From: Rhynochetos jubatus
Taxonomy: Eukaryota > Chordata > Aves > Eurypygiformes > Rhynochetidae
DNA length: 64,000 bases
Assembly (NCBI GenBank): GCA_027574665.1
Contig: CM050655.1
Span: 4,092,001-4,156,000 of the forward strand
Direction of reading: 5' to 3'
The notes below the pieces were generated by a model. It was not told where the DNA came from, searched no databases, and was given only the letters and a program-made list of their open reading frames with translations. Every line of letters starts with the position of its first letter. The first letter of the stretch is position 1. This document shows positions 36,435 to 49,115 of the stretch, piece after piece. A program made the translations under genes and the position numbers.

Positions 36435-39400
36435 CTGCAATTGCATTCCAACTTGGAGACCATCATTGAAACACAAAAAGGTAAAATACTTTCACTTAAG
36501 AATTTAATTCCAGGTTAACATTTCCAGCCACTGCAGATATGAGGAGTCGGGGTCTCTGCCATGCAACACTTGGGCACATGCACAAGCCACTTTACCTCGG
36601 ACATACAGGGCTGGGAGCTGATCTTAGTTACCCGCTGGGAAAGCTTCACAAACCAGAGGACAAAGCCAGATTTTCTGGAGGATAATAAGGGTCACAAGGA
36701 TAACAACAGTGCTACAGACGGCAGATATTTATATAGTCAGCTATTTGTTCAGAATACACATGCCCTCACAGACCTGTCTGTGGGAACATCCAGGAATGTT
36801 GCTACTGGTTCCTGGCTAACAGCCAGGGATACTGTCATTGGTTTTTTGCAGGAAACAGCAATGATCATATCCCACCAGCAGAAGATGCTGCTTTTTTTGT
36901 GAGGACCAGTGGTACCTGTTTTTTCTAGTTGCACACCACTACAGAGCTGAGTGATGGGTTTTTCCTCTCATCAGTGGTTTAGCACTTCTCCACCAGTTCA
37001 CCATGCCCTTGGTCATGGCACTAAATCATCACTATAACAAATTAGAGCAAGAAAAGCAACAAGCTCACTAATGCAGTGCCTCTTTTTCCCCCTCCCTCAT
37101 TTGATTTGTGAGGGGAAAAAAATGTTTTTATTATGGTAAGACTATTTGATGTAATTATTTCTTAAACAGAACCATGGTGAGGCACTATTAAAAAGATATT
37201 TGATTTATTTCCCACTAGACACTTGAGAGCTTACAGAAGGGCTGAATTAATTCAAAAAGAGAAGCCACAGCAGTACTTAAATAGGACCAGAATTTGTAGG
37301 CTAGTAGGAAAAAAGCTTTTAAAGAGGTGAATTTTTTTTTCCTTTATAATGTCATGAGTCGTACACAAGTGATGTGGTTGTTAGGTTTGGTTTGGGGCAC
37401 AGGGGGGGTGTCGTTTGTTTGGGGGTTTGGTGTGGGCTTTTTTTACAAGCATTTGTTATCCAGTTATCTTTTTATTCTTGTTATAAAATAGCCCTTGAAG
37501 GCTGTGTTTTCTGGGAAAACAGAAATATTTCCCATCTTGGTAGTTACAGCTACAAGTGTAAGGAATTCTGAGCTCTGGGAAACACAGAAGTTTTAAAAGC
37601 ATCTGCTGTAGCTCCTTAAAACCATGAATCTTCTCCAAGTGTTTATTACTAGCATACAGGTGACGTAGAAAGCCAGAGGTAGCACATCTTCCCTAGAAAG
37701 AAGGGATAGGATAGAGAGGGCCAGAAAAATCTTATTATTGGTCTTTTCACAATGTACAGAACATACATACAGTAGAGTAAGGCTCCTTTAAGCGTGGCTG
37801 AAGAAAACAGAAGACTACGTTGGACCAATTTTTATATTGCATTGAAAAACTTTCTATTTTTTTTTTCTGCTGATAAACTGGTCAGGGGAGACATTACAGG
37901 GCCCAGCTCAAATATTTGACCTAAGATAGTAAATCTGCCTTCTATATTGCAGTGGATTTAGAGGAAACTCCATTGCCTACTTCAGTTTCTTTTATATCTA
38001 CACACTGCTGCAGAGGTTGTACTCAGTAACTTCTCTTAAAATTGGTTCTCCATAATGCAGTGCAGACTTCTTTTATGGAGGATGTTAAAACCACTTTAAT
38101 GCAGAAAATTTCATAAACAAGTAGCCAAAATATCAGGCTCTTAATATTTTGCAGACTTCTTGCTAACACTCTCCAGATAGCCGCTGCCTTACACAAGCTT
38201 TTCCTGCATTTACCCTTGCTATGATACTTAAAGATACCCAAAACAGACTAGTCTTCTGAAATTCTTTTCTAATCCACTATAGATATCACAGAAAAATTAT
38301 CATAAATGCAGAAGGGAAAATGCTGTCAGGACAGAACTCACATTTTAACAAACAGCTGAGGAAACTAGCACAGAAACTCAATACAGTTTGAGAAATCACA
38401 TATTAATACCTGCTTATAGCTGGCCGGCTGCTCAGATTGTACTCCTGAGCCTTACCAGGCACAGCTCAGTACTGAGTTGGGTGACTGCAACCAAGACTAC
38501 CTATTTACTGAAAACCATACACACATGTCAATGAGCACTACAGACTACATTAAATACCCAAGCTGAAGGTCTGTGAGCATCCTACTGGGCCAGTTGCACG
38601 AGGCCAGTTTGGATCCCTGCTCACATTAAGTTTCTTCTGTTTTAAATCCTGCATTGAACTGACAGTCCTTAGGTAACAGCTCCTTCAATTCTGCACCTGG
38701 TTTCACAGTCATATAGGGAATACGTACACGTGCCTCAGCAACACTGAGCCAATGTCTGCACCTTCCCCTGGACAATTTAATAAAGACAGAAGGGGAAATT
38801 TTGCACAGGTGAGAAGAATTTCCTTTGTCTTTCTGGTTAAGAGTCTCAAATGGACAAGGCTTGTTCTTTCTTCTCCCCTGGAAATTCGGCTGAAATTCTT
38901 GAAAAAGGCTGAGCTGGTTTAGGAATCAAAGGAGGCAAAAAAAAAAATCTCCATTTCATTTACTCCTATGATCCATGGGACTATAATGGCACAATATTTC
39001 TTCTAGCTGGAATAATATAATTATGAACTTGGGGCAGACTACAGTACACGTTACTAATTTGACCCTAGCGAGTAGGTATTACTTCTGCCAAACAGAAATT
39101 ACAACACAAATCTCTAGAAATTCTCATGTTTTCTCATTAGTTCCTCATCTAACAAGCTGACCAGTTAGGAGAAAAAAAAAAAAGACGACATCACTTCAAA
39201 ACAGTCACTTCCCCAAACTGCAAGGTCCTCTTCTGAATACTATTAAAAATACTAAGCCTAGTTTGACTTATCTTAGTATCTTTAACCTTGAATTACAAAG
39301 GCCCTCAAAACAGTCTAAAGAACGTTTTATTGCAGCAGGAGACATTATTGCTCCACAATATCCTGGTCACTGTTATAAGTGAACAAAGTCTCATTATTTC

Positions 39401-42134
39401 TGAACGTTTTACCTTTCTAAATGCATTTTTAAGCAGCACTGGAGTAGACTGAAAATGAAGACATTGATAATAAAGGTTTTGAAAAATGAAGTAGAGAAAA
39501 AAAAACAACTTCTGGGCTTCCACTTATTGCAAGTCATTTGAATAAAGCTGTATTGTGAAACTGCAAAAGACAATTCCATTTAGGAAGAGAGAGTGAAAAT
39601 ATTTCATTATCAAAAAAAAAAAAAATCTAAACCAGCATGTACCCAATTACGGATTACTTAAGGAAGCAGCACTGGGAAAGCGCCACATGTGTAGCCACAG
39701 CCAGCAGGAGGAGTGGGAGCCCCTTATGACACAGGGATGGAGGACTAAGAGCCCTAAGATCATCTCCTTTTACACTTCCCCTACATGTATTTGGCTTACT
39801 TCTCTAAGAGCAGTTCAAGCTTTTTTTCCTCCTCTAAGCCCCTAATGCAAACTGCTCTAAACTTCATGGCAAGTTCTTACTCCTGCAGTACAAGGCAAAA
39901 ATACTTTTAGGAAGGTCATTACCTCTGTAACACTTAGGAGTTTTTGGGGTTGTTTTAATAAGCTAGCTTTAAAAAGCAATTTGAAATGCAGGATAAAGCA
40001 AGCACCACAGAAGTGGCTGATGATGTCCCAGTTCTTTGGGCTACCTGGTGGATAAGTGGATCTAATAACACTACCTGGGTTATAAGTTTCCATAATGGAT
40101 TTTCAAAGTATATCCTGCCCATGAAGCTTCAAATCACATTCCAATTTGATGCTAAATAAAAACACACAGAGAAATGCTGTAGATAAATCTTCACTGCAGG
40201 TATAATGGACGAAATGCCACTATGCAGAGATAAGTTTATAGGACTTCTTTTTTTTCCAAAAAGCTATAGATGAAGTATTATTCTAAATGTACTTTTTCCC
40301 TTTGGAGGTGTTTAAAAGATCGCATAGGAGGAGAGATTGAATAATTTGGCATTGCTTAGCACCAAGAAAAGGAGATGAAAGAGGAACAAAAGGACAGACT
40401 ACAAGAAAGGCAGTTGCACAAAGGCAAGGAATAATCTGTTCTGTGTCCCTGTAGATAGGGACAGAGATAACCCACTTCAACTGGGGCAAAGGAAATCTAA
40501 GTCAGGTAAGCAGGGAAAGTTTTTGAAAGTAAGGACAGGACAGTACTGGGTTCAGCTTCCTGAGCAAGCCTTGAATCTCTGACACTGGACAGCTGAAAGG
40601 AGCAGCAGGGCAAACATTTATCACAGGGTGACACAGGTGCAGCTGATCCCGGGAAGGAGGCAAAAGCTGGCATCGATCTTTGCCTCTGTGGGTTTCTACA
40701 GTTATCTTTATGACCAGTCGTACCAGCAGCGCAAAGCAGGAGTCCCTCAGTACGTCCTATCACCCCTCTAAGTAAATCCCAGCACACAACACAAATGAAG
40801 CAATGGTTGCAGGGAAATCACATATTTAAACCTCCTTTGAAAATTAGCAGCGACAAAAGGGGCACATGACAAGGGTTTTCACACCTTATCCCACCTCTGA
40901 AAGTGCTGCAGGAGGGGTTTGATGCTGCAAGTCAGAGGTGTGATTAGCAGCATCGGCAGATCTACCCAGTCTTCCTTGACACTGAAGTAGAGAAACACAA
41001 GTTTCGGCACACGCACAGGCCAAAACCCGAAGTATTCCCTGACTTGACAGCAAAAGTCCCCACTAACAGCATTCCTCAGGCTGGACAAGTGAGCAGCAGC
41101 TCAGAAATGTCCCTTTCGACAGCTGCAACAGCCCCAGCGCTCCGTGTGAGGAGTCAGAAGTTACACAGAGCAAAAGTTAGCCAGAAATTTCCCTGCTCTA
41201 CTCATCGGGAGTGTCAAGGCAGGGCTGCTCCTTACCCAAATGGATAACAGAAACAATTCGTTAAATGCACACATCATAGCTATTTTAGTGGGACCGATGA
41301 TTTCAGGTCACTCCATGTGCTTTTCCAAGTCTCAAAGAACACTTTCAGCATAAAATGGGGGGCAGAGAGCAAAGAAACAAGAAGGGGAGCAGACAAAAGG
41401 CACAGCCCTTTTGTTATCTCAGTTTGTAGATTAACCCCCACCAGCAGTGTGAATCCTTCCTGTCCGTTCAGTACCTGTGACAACATAATCTTCCAACTTT
41501 TCCCATCAACATTTTTTTTCCACCCTAACAGAACTTGTGTCTTCTTTCTATCTGTTCTGGAACATAATTAAGCTATTTCCTCTTTGACTTGGTTCTGAAA
41601 GTATAAAGCTACATCCCAAAGACCATTTTAGCTGTAGATACTTTTTGGTACACTACTTAAAAATAAGTAGTTTCCTGCCATCTCCAAGTATTTCTTGCTT
41701 CTGTAGAGGAACGTGGTGACTTGACACCATCACAGCACAAGATGCCCCAGTCAGGACTGCCAGCTGCCATCACCCACCACAATTAACAAGAACTGCTTGC
41801 ATTCAGTTTCAGAAATTAAATCACTGTCCCCCACTGCTGCCTCTCAGTATAGTAGCAGAAGGAGCTCTTTTAGCAAGGATGGAAAAGTCTAAGCAGACTC
41901 ACAGAAGTGATGGTGCTGTAATGTGGGGGATTTTGTCCAATAAAGCTTTTACAGATAAAACCAGATCTCCAGGAGCTAAATATAATAGAGACGGCTAGAC
42001 CCCTTGTATTTTTTCCCTCCCACAGTACACAAAAATCAGTAACAGCAGTACTGTATTTCAAAATCTTACATTACATGAAGAATAGCCATCAGAAACATAA
42101 AGACAAATCCAAATTGCACATCTCTTACATACCC
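36435..42134. other. Unique noncoding DNA, no gene recognised
   Basis: The 113-codon + frame at 36561-36902 lacks any family signature. A-runs at 38937-38947 and 39611-39624 and T-rich segments are simple sequence. No RNA gene or known repeat was found. Confidence 0.55.
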
Positions 42135-42179
42135 TTTTTTTTTTTTTTTAGAAGGGAAAGAAAAAAGGGAAAGAAAATA
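42135..42179 (+). repeat. Poly-T run and purine-rich minisatellite
   Basis: A 15-base T run (42135-42149) is followed by a purine tract with a near-duplicate AGGGAAAGAAAA unit. It is simple sequence. Read on the minus strand it could be an A-tail, but no retroposed body is recognisable next to it. Confidence 0.8.
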
Positions 42180-45100
42180 ATTGAAGCAGAAGACAGTACA
42201 AAAGAGCATCTAAATTGCCACTGACAAGGGATTTAGAGCTTGGCTAACAGTGGAAGTCCCTCCAACTAAAGGCTGCTAATGGAAGATGTGCAGCACCACA
42301 GTAATAGAGACATGGCTGAAAAATGAATATCTTTTTTTAAAAAAGACCTGACGCAGGAAGACTTGGCACAGCTCAAAACCAGTTAAGCAAGAACATCTGG
42401 AGCTTGACACAGTATGTCAGTCCATCCCCAGCTGAACACTGCCTGGAACAGATAGAGACCAAAGAAATAAATTTGCAATGGACCACACGATGCAAAGGGG
42501 TGTTCAGGCACGGCAAAGTGTCCTTCGTCCCCAGCATGCACAATCACAGCACAGTGAGGCTAAAGCGCCACACCGTCAGCACTTCAGGGCATGATAAATG
42601 GATTATCCAACAGAGCAAATTGGATATTAATTACCTTGAAGTTGGTTGCAAAAGGCAGTGGGCTGCCGGGCACCGTGCCTGGCATTAAAAGGAAAAACAC
42701 TAAGCAGTGGGATGTAACTAGGCTGGACTCCATAGTTCAGCTCCAGAAAGAAATAGATGATTTGGCTATATGGGTAAACAATCCCTTAATTTCATACACT
42801 CTTCAGAGAAACAAGAGTCTACAAAGCATCTGAGGAAGCACTTACAAACATCTTCTGAGAGCCAGGGAACAGAAAACAGGGAAAGATCCCAGCCTCTCCA
42901 AGACACATACCCACGGGAAAACTCTCTTGCTCCTCTGGCAGCAGTCGGAATAGGGGCTGAAAAAGGCCAGTTTCACAGGGGATGAAGAAGTGACAAGTAA
43001 AAACCAACAAGGCAAGCAGTCTCACTGGTCAAAGCAGGAGAAACATCATCCTCAGCACAGCTGATTGTTAAATGAGGAAAAAAGGCTGTTTTCCCAAGGT
43101 CCTACAGAGGACAACAGCTGATGCCAGATGATTTTTGCACTTTGTGTTGTTCAAGTACTCTGGGAAAACCAGAGCATGTCTATGCACATCCAGCTCTCCC
43201 TTTGGGATGGACTTGCTCCAGCAACTACCACTCACCTTCAGCAACTACGGCATTTTGCCCCAAAGATATATTGTTAATAGCAGAGGGAGCAGAAGGTCCC
43301 CAGTGATTGCATCATACAGGTATTGTTTCTAGTGACAACTAAGGGACAGCCCTGCTTTGGGAGAGCACTGAGCACAGCCTCTGCCTTTTGCTATGCCCTT
43401 TCCATTTGAGAGGTAAATAACTTCTGTGATAGCCATGATTTCTTTTAACCCTATCTATCACAAGTCCCTTGTCGGTGGTACCATTCACATTTATATCCTG
43501 GACTGTAAAGGCAGAGATGGGGCAGAGCTGACAAGAGACAAATCAATATGTTGCGGTTTGTTTTCAAAAAGGGTTCTGTTCAAGTTTTAAAGTGTAGTGT
43601 CATACAATCTGTAGTTTACAGAGTCAGTGTTTCACCTGATCCAAAAGTTGACTTTTCACATTCGCTGCTTTAGAACTTGCTTTCCTAGAAAATACTTTGA
43701 AAGTCAGATTCATTTCCAGATTGAAATTTAAAAACATCTGAAACCTTAAATCTCTAACACCTCAATTTAATGGTCTGAGAAGCAGAATTTCTACATCCTC
43801 CTCTCATCTGCTTCCACTGACTTCAATAAGTCCAGAACACTAAATCACATCTTATATGGATGGACCTTTTCTTCTCACTGTAAGCAAATGCTTCAACTTC
43901 ATTATGACTTACGATCTTACACCATAAATATTCTTGATTTACAAAATTTGACCCAGGTACTGTACATGCAATTCAAGTCTAATAGTCTAATAAACATATC
44001 CAGCAACTGCCTCACAATTTTTATTCTTGAATGCAGGGCTTGTGCTCTTCCAAATGTCTCAAAAAATATGTGAATGTTAAAATCACTGTAATAAAAGTGT
44101 AAAATGAGCTGTTTAAAATATACTGTCCCTGTAAGTTCATGCTTCAACTTACATTTGTTATCCTTGTTAATGTAAAATAATAGTAAAAAAATAATAACCT
44201 TGTCTTTCTAGTGCAGACAAGAGAGTGATTCTGACTGTAACCTTGTTGTGTTTCTCTATCAGAAAACTCACTCATGTATATTTGATTTATAGGAGAAAGC
44301 TGAACTCCAAAGAAATAAAGGACATTTTTCAAAGTAGGAGGCAAGACAGAAGAGAATGTTATCTTCCATCAGTGAATGTTATTAAATACATTATCTGACA
44401 TTGAACCTGAGGACAGTCACGATGCTTCTAAGGATAAAAATCAGACACTTATGTTGCTTCTGCAATTTCACAATTCATATTTAGCAGTACTGAAGCAGAC
44501 TATGTAATTTAACTTGAATAACTTTTTGTTATATAACAAAAGAATCTGTGCTGCATAAGCAAGAGGTTGTGTCCCTGCTGTTGTCTCCACACTGAGAGGC
44601 CCAGTAGCTCCATCTAAAATCCGTAGCTAATACAGGAGAGATGGGGAACAACCCAAAGGTGACATTTGGCAAAAAAAAGCAGGGCTAAAACTAACCGTAA
44701 AGCAGCTGCAGGCCCCAACTTGGCAACAGCTGGCAGCAATTTCAACAGACCTAAGGAAAGCACCATTAGCTTCAGTCTCCATGGGAGGCTGCAACCTGAG
44801 GACCTCCCCGGCTCCATTTACCTTCATGTTCTGCTTTCCAAAAGCAAATCTTACACCCTCTGTATTTAGGGGCAAGAAACACATTTACAATGAGATGAGA
44901 GCCCAAAGTCCAGCGCCCCAACTGAAAAGACTCCAGGTGAGGTTTTACCACCATTACTTAGCAATGCATCACACTTGCAAAGAGTATCATGATTATTTTA
45001 GTTAAAAAAATGATGTAACATATGTCGCTAATAAAAGGCAATGTTGTATCCAATACTAATATAAACAGGAGATATTTTATTTCATATATCCAACCCCAAC

Positions 45101-48100
45101 AGTGTGCAAAACCCCTTCCCTGACTGGGTTCCTAATGAGGAATTTTCTGCCTGACCCTTTTGGAGTAAAGGCAACCAGACAAGCCACAAAAGCTCACCTG
45201 CTAACCCTGATATATTTGTATAGGTAAGGAGAAACTTGTTTCACATGATTTGCTTGCAAGTCTGTTCACTTCTTTGTGCGCACAGCTATTTAATCTGTGC
45301 AACAAGCGCCTGGGCTGGCACACACGCTCATTTTAGCCAGATCCATTACAGTCAGCTGAAACCAGGACTCAAATACATGCGTGTTACAACTTCTTGTTAC
45401 AGTAAGGTTTTTCTTCCATGACTCACTACCTCTATTTTTCTGCAGACCTCTCACCATACCTCTCTGCAATTTTCCAAGCTTATTTTTAACAGCACTGCCT
45501 CCATAGTTAAAGCATGAAGTATTTCCATCTGAACCGTAACCATAGGCCCAACCAACATGTTACAAAGTGGTGCTGGTGTCATGCCGCACACACCAGCACC
45601 AGCACTGTCCTCTGGTACCATGCCATCATTTTCTCTTTCACTGAACCACGGGCCTCATAGGAAGTTTAATGCATACAAATTGCTAGTGTTGCTATTTCTG
45701 CACTAATGCCTCTTATTATATTTATCACCACCAGCTAATGATTCTCTGGCACCATTTACGTGTTTATTTCTTTTTCAACAGGCTTTCACTGAAGCCACAA
45801 ACATTTCTCTTTTGTCTGGTAATAGTAATCATCATCTCTTCTTTCCCATTACTCACAAAATTAATGGAATTCATTGCTAGTAACTCACTGACTATCACTT
45901 GTACACAAACAATTCCATTGGTGGGGTTGGGGTTTTTTTTTCATTTCCTGATACACATTTTTTGCCAGATAGCAACTATATATTAATAAACTGGAGTGTT
46001 TATGCGGCATTAAGATCAGCAAAATCGATTCCCTTATCTTTTTTTCTTATTCACAGAATGATGGGTACACCTACTCCATTAAGTTTCCCTTTCAGCTGAG
46101 GCCTCTGCTATCCCTAGGGTATCTTCACTAATCAATCTCTTCTCCCCATTTGAAATAACTCCCTTTGTATAACCTAGAAACGCCTTCCGCAGCTCAGGCA
46201 GCCTTCCCGGTGAGGAGATATGCTATATGCACACTAAATTGAGGTTTAGGTTTCCGACACAGTTAAAAGCAAAAAACATATCACCACACACCTCTTTAGA
46301 GCACCTATGGCCTTCCAAATAATGGATTTCCAGGACCCAAAGAGGTTTTAAATCTGCCGTAAATTTATGTTAGTAAGGTTCCAAAGCCAGACTCCCCAAA
46401 GCCGCCTATTTATTGTGCCACGAGATGAGAACAGTAGCATCATTCCCTATAACACCATCCATGTTTTCCCCTCTTACCGATTAGCAGATCTGTGCACCAG
46501 AGGCACCAAGGGCCACAGCAGGTCAGTAAGTTACACTTACTATTAAGAGTCAACTGCAGCGACGCAGTGCATGTGCCAGCCGCACTTCGAGGGATAGATG
46601 ACACTGGAACTACACCCATCAGGGAGGACCTACAGGCAGGGACACAGCTGCCAGCTCCCTTTTCCCCAGTTGCCTTTAGAGGGAACTATTGACGTTACTT
46701 GATACCAGCAATAAAGAGTGAAAGCTGAGAGATGAGGGCCATCAACAACCACGTGAGTAAAGTCAGAGCTCCCAAAACCCATTTGCTATGTGCAATTAAC
46801 AGCAGAAACAGCTGGCTGGTCTTACTTCCTGACAGTCATTGCGTGGCCATATAATTGCAGGTCATTAGCAGACAGCAACGCAGAAGATGCTGCACAGACA
46901 TATGTAGTTTGTTTAGCCTTATAAAATGATTCAGAACCATACTAACTACGCAGAAAGGGTTTTTAGAAGTCTTTAATTCCTAATAAGAGCAGAATGCTGC
47001 ATTCCTGACCCATCTCCTTCCCTTCTGATGTAGGGAGGGACTTGCTTGCATGGCCTGACCCTGCTACCTTGGATAAAGAGGGGAAGAGGAACACAGACAT
47101 CCTGTTTCCAGATTTATCGTAACATGGGGTGAACACTGCATTCTTGATACTGAGTTTGCTTGAAATACACCTTAACAGTAATCATCTCAGCCTTGAGCTG
47201 GAGTTGTACATGAACAGAAAGGCTTCACTTGTTCCAGATAGAGTGAGAGTGCACTTCACTCTCAAGGGAGAACCATTTCATTGATATAAACAAAGTTCAA
47301 CAGTAAATGTGACTGTGCTTTAACAAGATTCAAAGATAAGGTACGCTGGATTATTTCCTGCATGGAGGACAGGGCCAGACCAAACTTTCAGGGAGACCCT
47401 CCTGTTGAGTCACGAGGTTCAGAGAGGATCCCCTTGTTTTCTAAATCTTTCTCAGAGAGGAGTCTAGGTGCAGCTGGATCCAGTCCTAGTCACAGCCTTG
47501 GTCAGCAGTTTATGTCTAAAGGTTTATAGATGTGCCATCAATCCTTTAAACCACTTAGCTAACATCCAAAGTTTAGCACGCTATTACACACCTACCGAGA
47601 ATCTGTTTTGCAGCAAGTAAGCACTCGACCTTAAGATGTAACCTCAAGAAACACCCCTGCTCAAGGGGAGGTCCTGACATGCAGCCTGCTGCCGTGCAGG
47701 GGAGCTCAAACGGCTCTTGGGCTGTGCACTATAAATACAATAGATGATTGACCTATAGCCATATATATGCCTACCAGTAAGGCACATATATGGGCCACTG
47801 TTCCAGAGAGCCCTTGGTTACTGTGTTGCCATCCACCTTCCCCAAAGTTCGGCTTAAGCTGGATGTAGCCATCACAACCCCACAGTGGTTATTGCTTGAG
47901 CAGGGGGAGCTAGGAGCACACGGCCACACTCACAGCATCCAAACCAGACTGTGTCCTTGTAACTGCTTACAGAAGATAAACCTGTTAAATAAAAGAAATA
48001 AGACTAATTTAGGGTTGTATCAAACAATCCCACATTATTTTCCCAGAAAGCTTTTCTGCAAGCCTTTCCCTGGGGTAGATTCACGTCTCATCTCCTCTTT

Positions 48101-49064
48101 TAATTCCTTGGGCTGCAGGTTGAATGTCTGAAACCTTTTCTTTTGGCCATACATGCTAGATTTTGGAGCCAGACTCCCTAGGCCTGTGGAGACTGGACAG
48201 ATTATATCCCTCCTACTGGTACGTATTTTATTTCCTTTTATCTGGAAGAGCATCCAGCTTTCCTTGGAGACCAAAGCCTCACCCTTAAAGCAGTGCAGGG
48301 CTGCGTGATGGACAGCAAGGGCAGGACTCCACCCCCATTTCAAGCCAAAGTCTCTTTCGGGAAGCCTTATGCCCTGTGTCAGCTCATGCATTAGCAAATA
48401 CACTGCACATGAGCAACTGTGAAGGACTGATATGTCTGGCACATCACTGGCCTCAACATAAGGTTATATACAGTGATATTTAACCACTCTGTGGTGGCAG
48501 TGCTTTTATGAGCGGCTGAACCTTTTCTCTCTTCTAAACATAGGGTAATAAAATCCAAGTCATAAGCTACTGAAATGTCTAAAGCGATCTCATCGTTTAC
48601 CGTGTATATATTCTTAACCACCTCCAACCATGTAAGCAATGAAAACAAAAGCCAGTCTCAAACTTTAGTCCCTTTTGTTCCTTTTATTTTCACATTAGTA
48701 TTCAAAAAGCAGGTCAAGTTTAGAAGGTACAGTTAAGATTATAATAGACCACATGTCAGCACTGCCTAAAAACTCTATTACTATCCTTAAAATATAAGAG
48801 TAGCGGACTTTATTTTTATTCTATTTTAACACTTCATGCAAGACAAAGAAGCAGCACCCAAAACCTTGCACAAGACACCTTTATCTTACACAGATACTGC
48901 TCTGAGATATGATTTTGCACTTTCATATGCTCATACAAGATATCAATATGCCTGGAGCAAGAGGCAGAACCAGAACCCCTTCAAGTGCAGTCCTCCTCCC
49001 CATAACCACAATAGCACTAGTTGGTGAGACACTGAGCCAAAACTATTTTATCAACTGCTCTCCA
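42180..49064. other. Unique noncoding DNA, no gene recognised
   Basis: All frames are short and lack signatures. The longest are at 47790-48131 on + and 48035-48442 on -, which partly overlap and have no splice or family support. A T8 run near 45931 and A-rich parts are simple sequence. Confidence 0.55.
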
Positions 49065-49115
49065 TGTGAATTTGAGGCACAGAGGTTAAGTAGCTTATTG
49101 AACTGAAATTCTAGG
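49065..49115 (-). repeat. MIR-type SINE relic, antisense
   Basis: The + strand text TTGAGGCACAGAGGTTAAGT followed by AGCTTATTG matches the antisense of the MIR core region, where GAAACTGAGGCACAGAGAGG precedes TTAAGTAACTTGCCC. It is a short, old tRNA-derived SINE fragment of the kind shared across amniotes. Confidence 0.5.
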
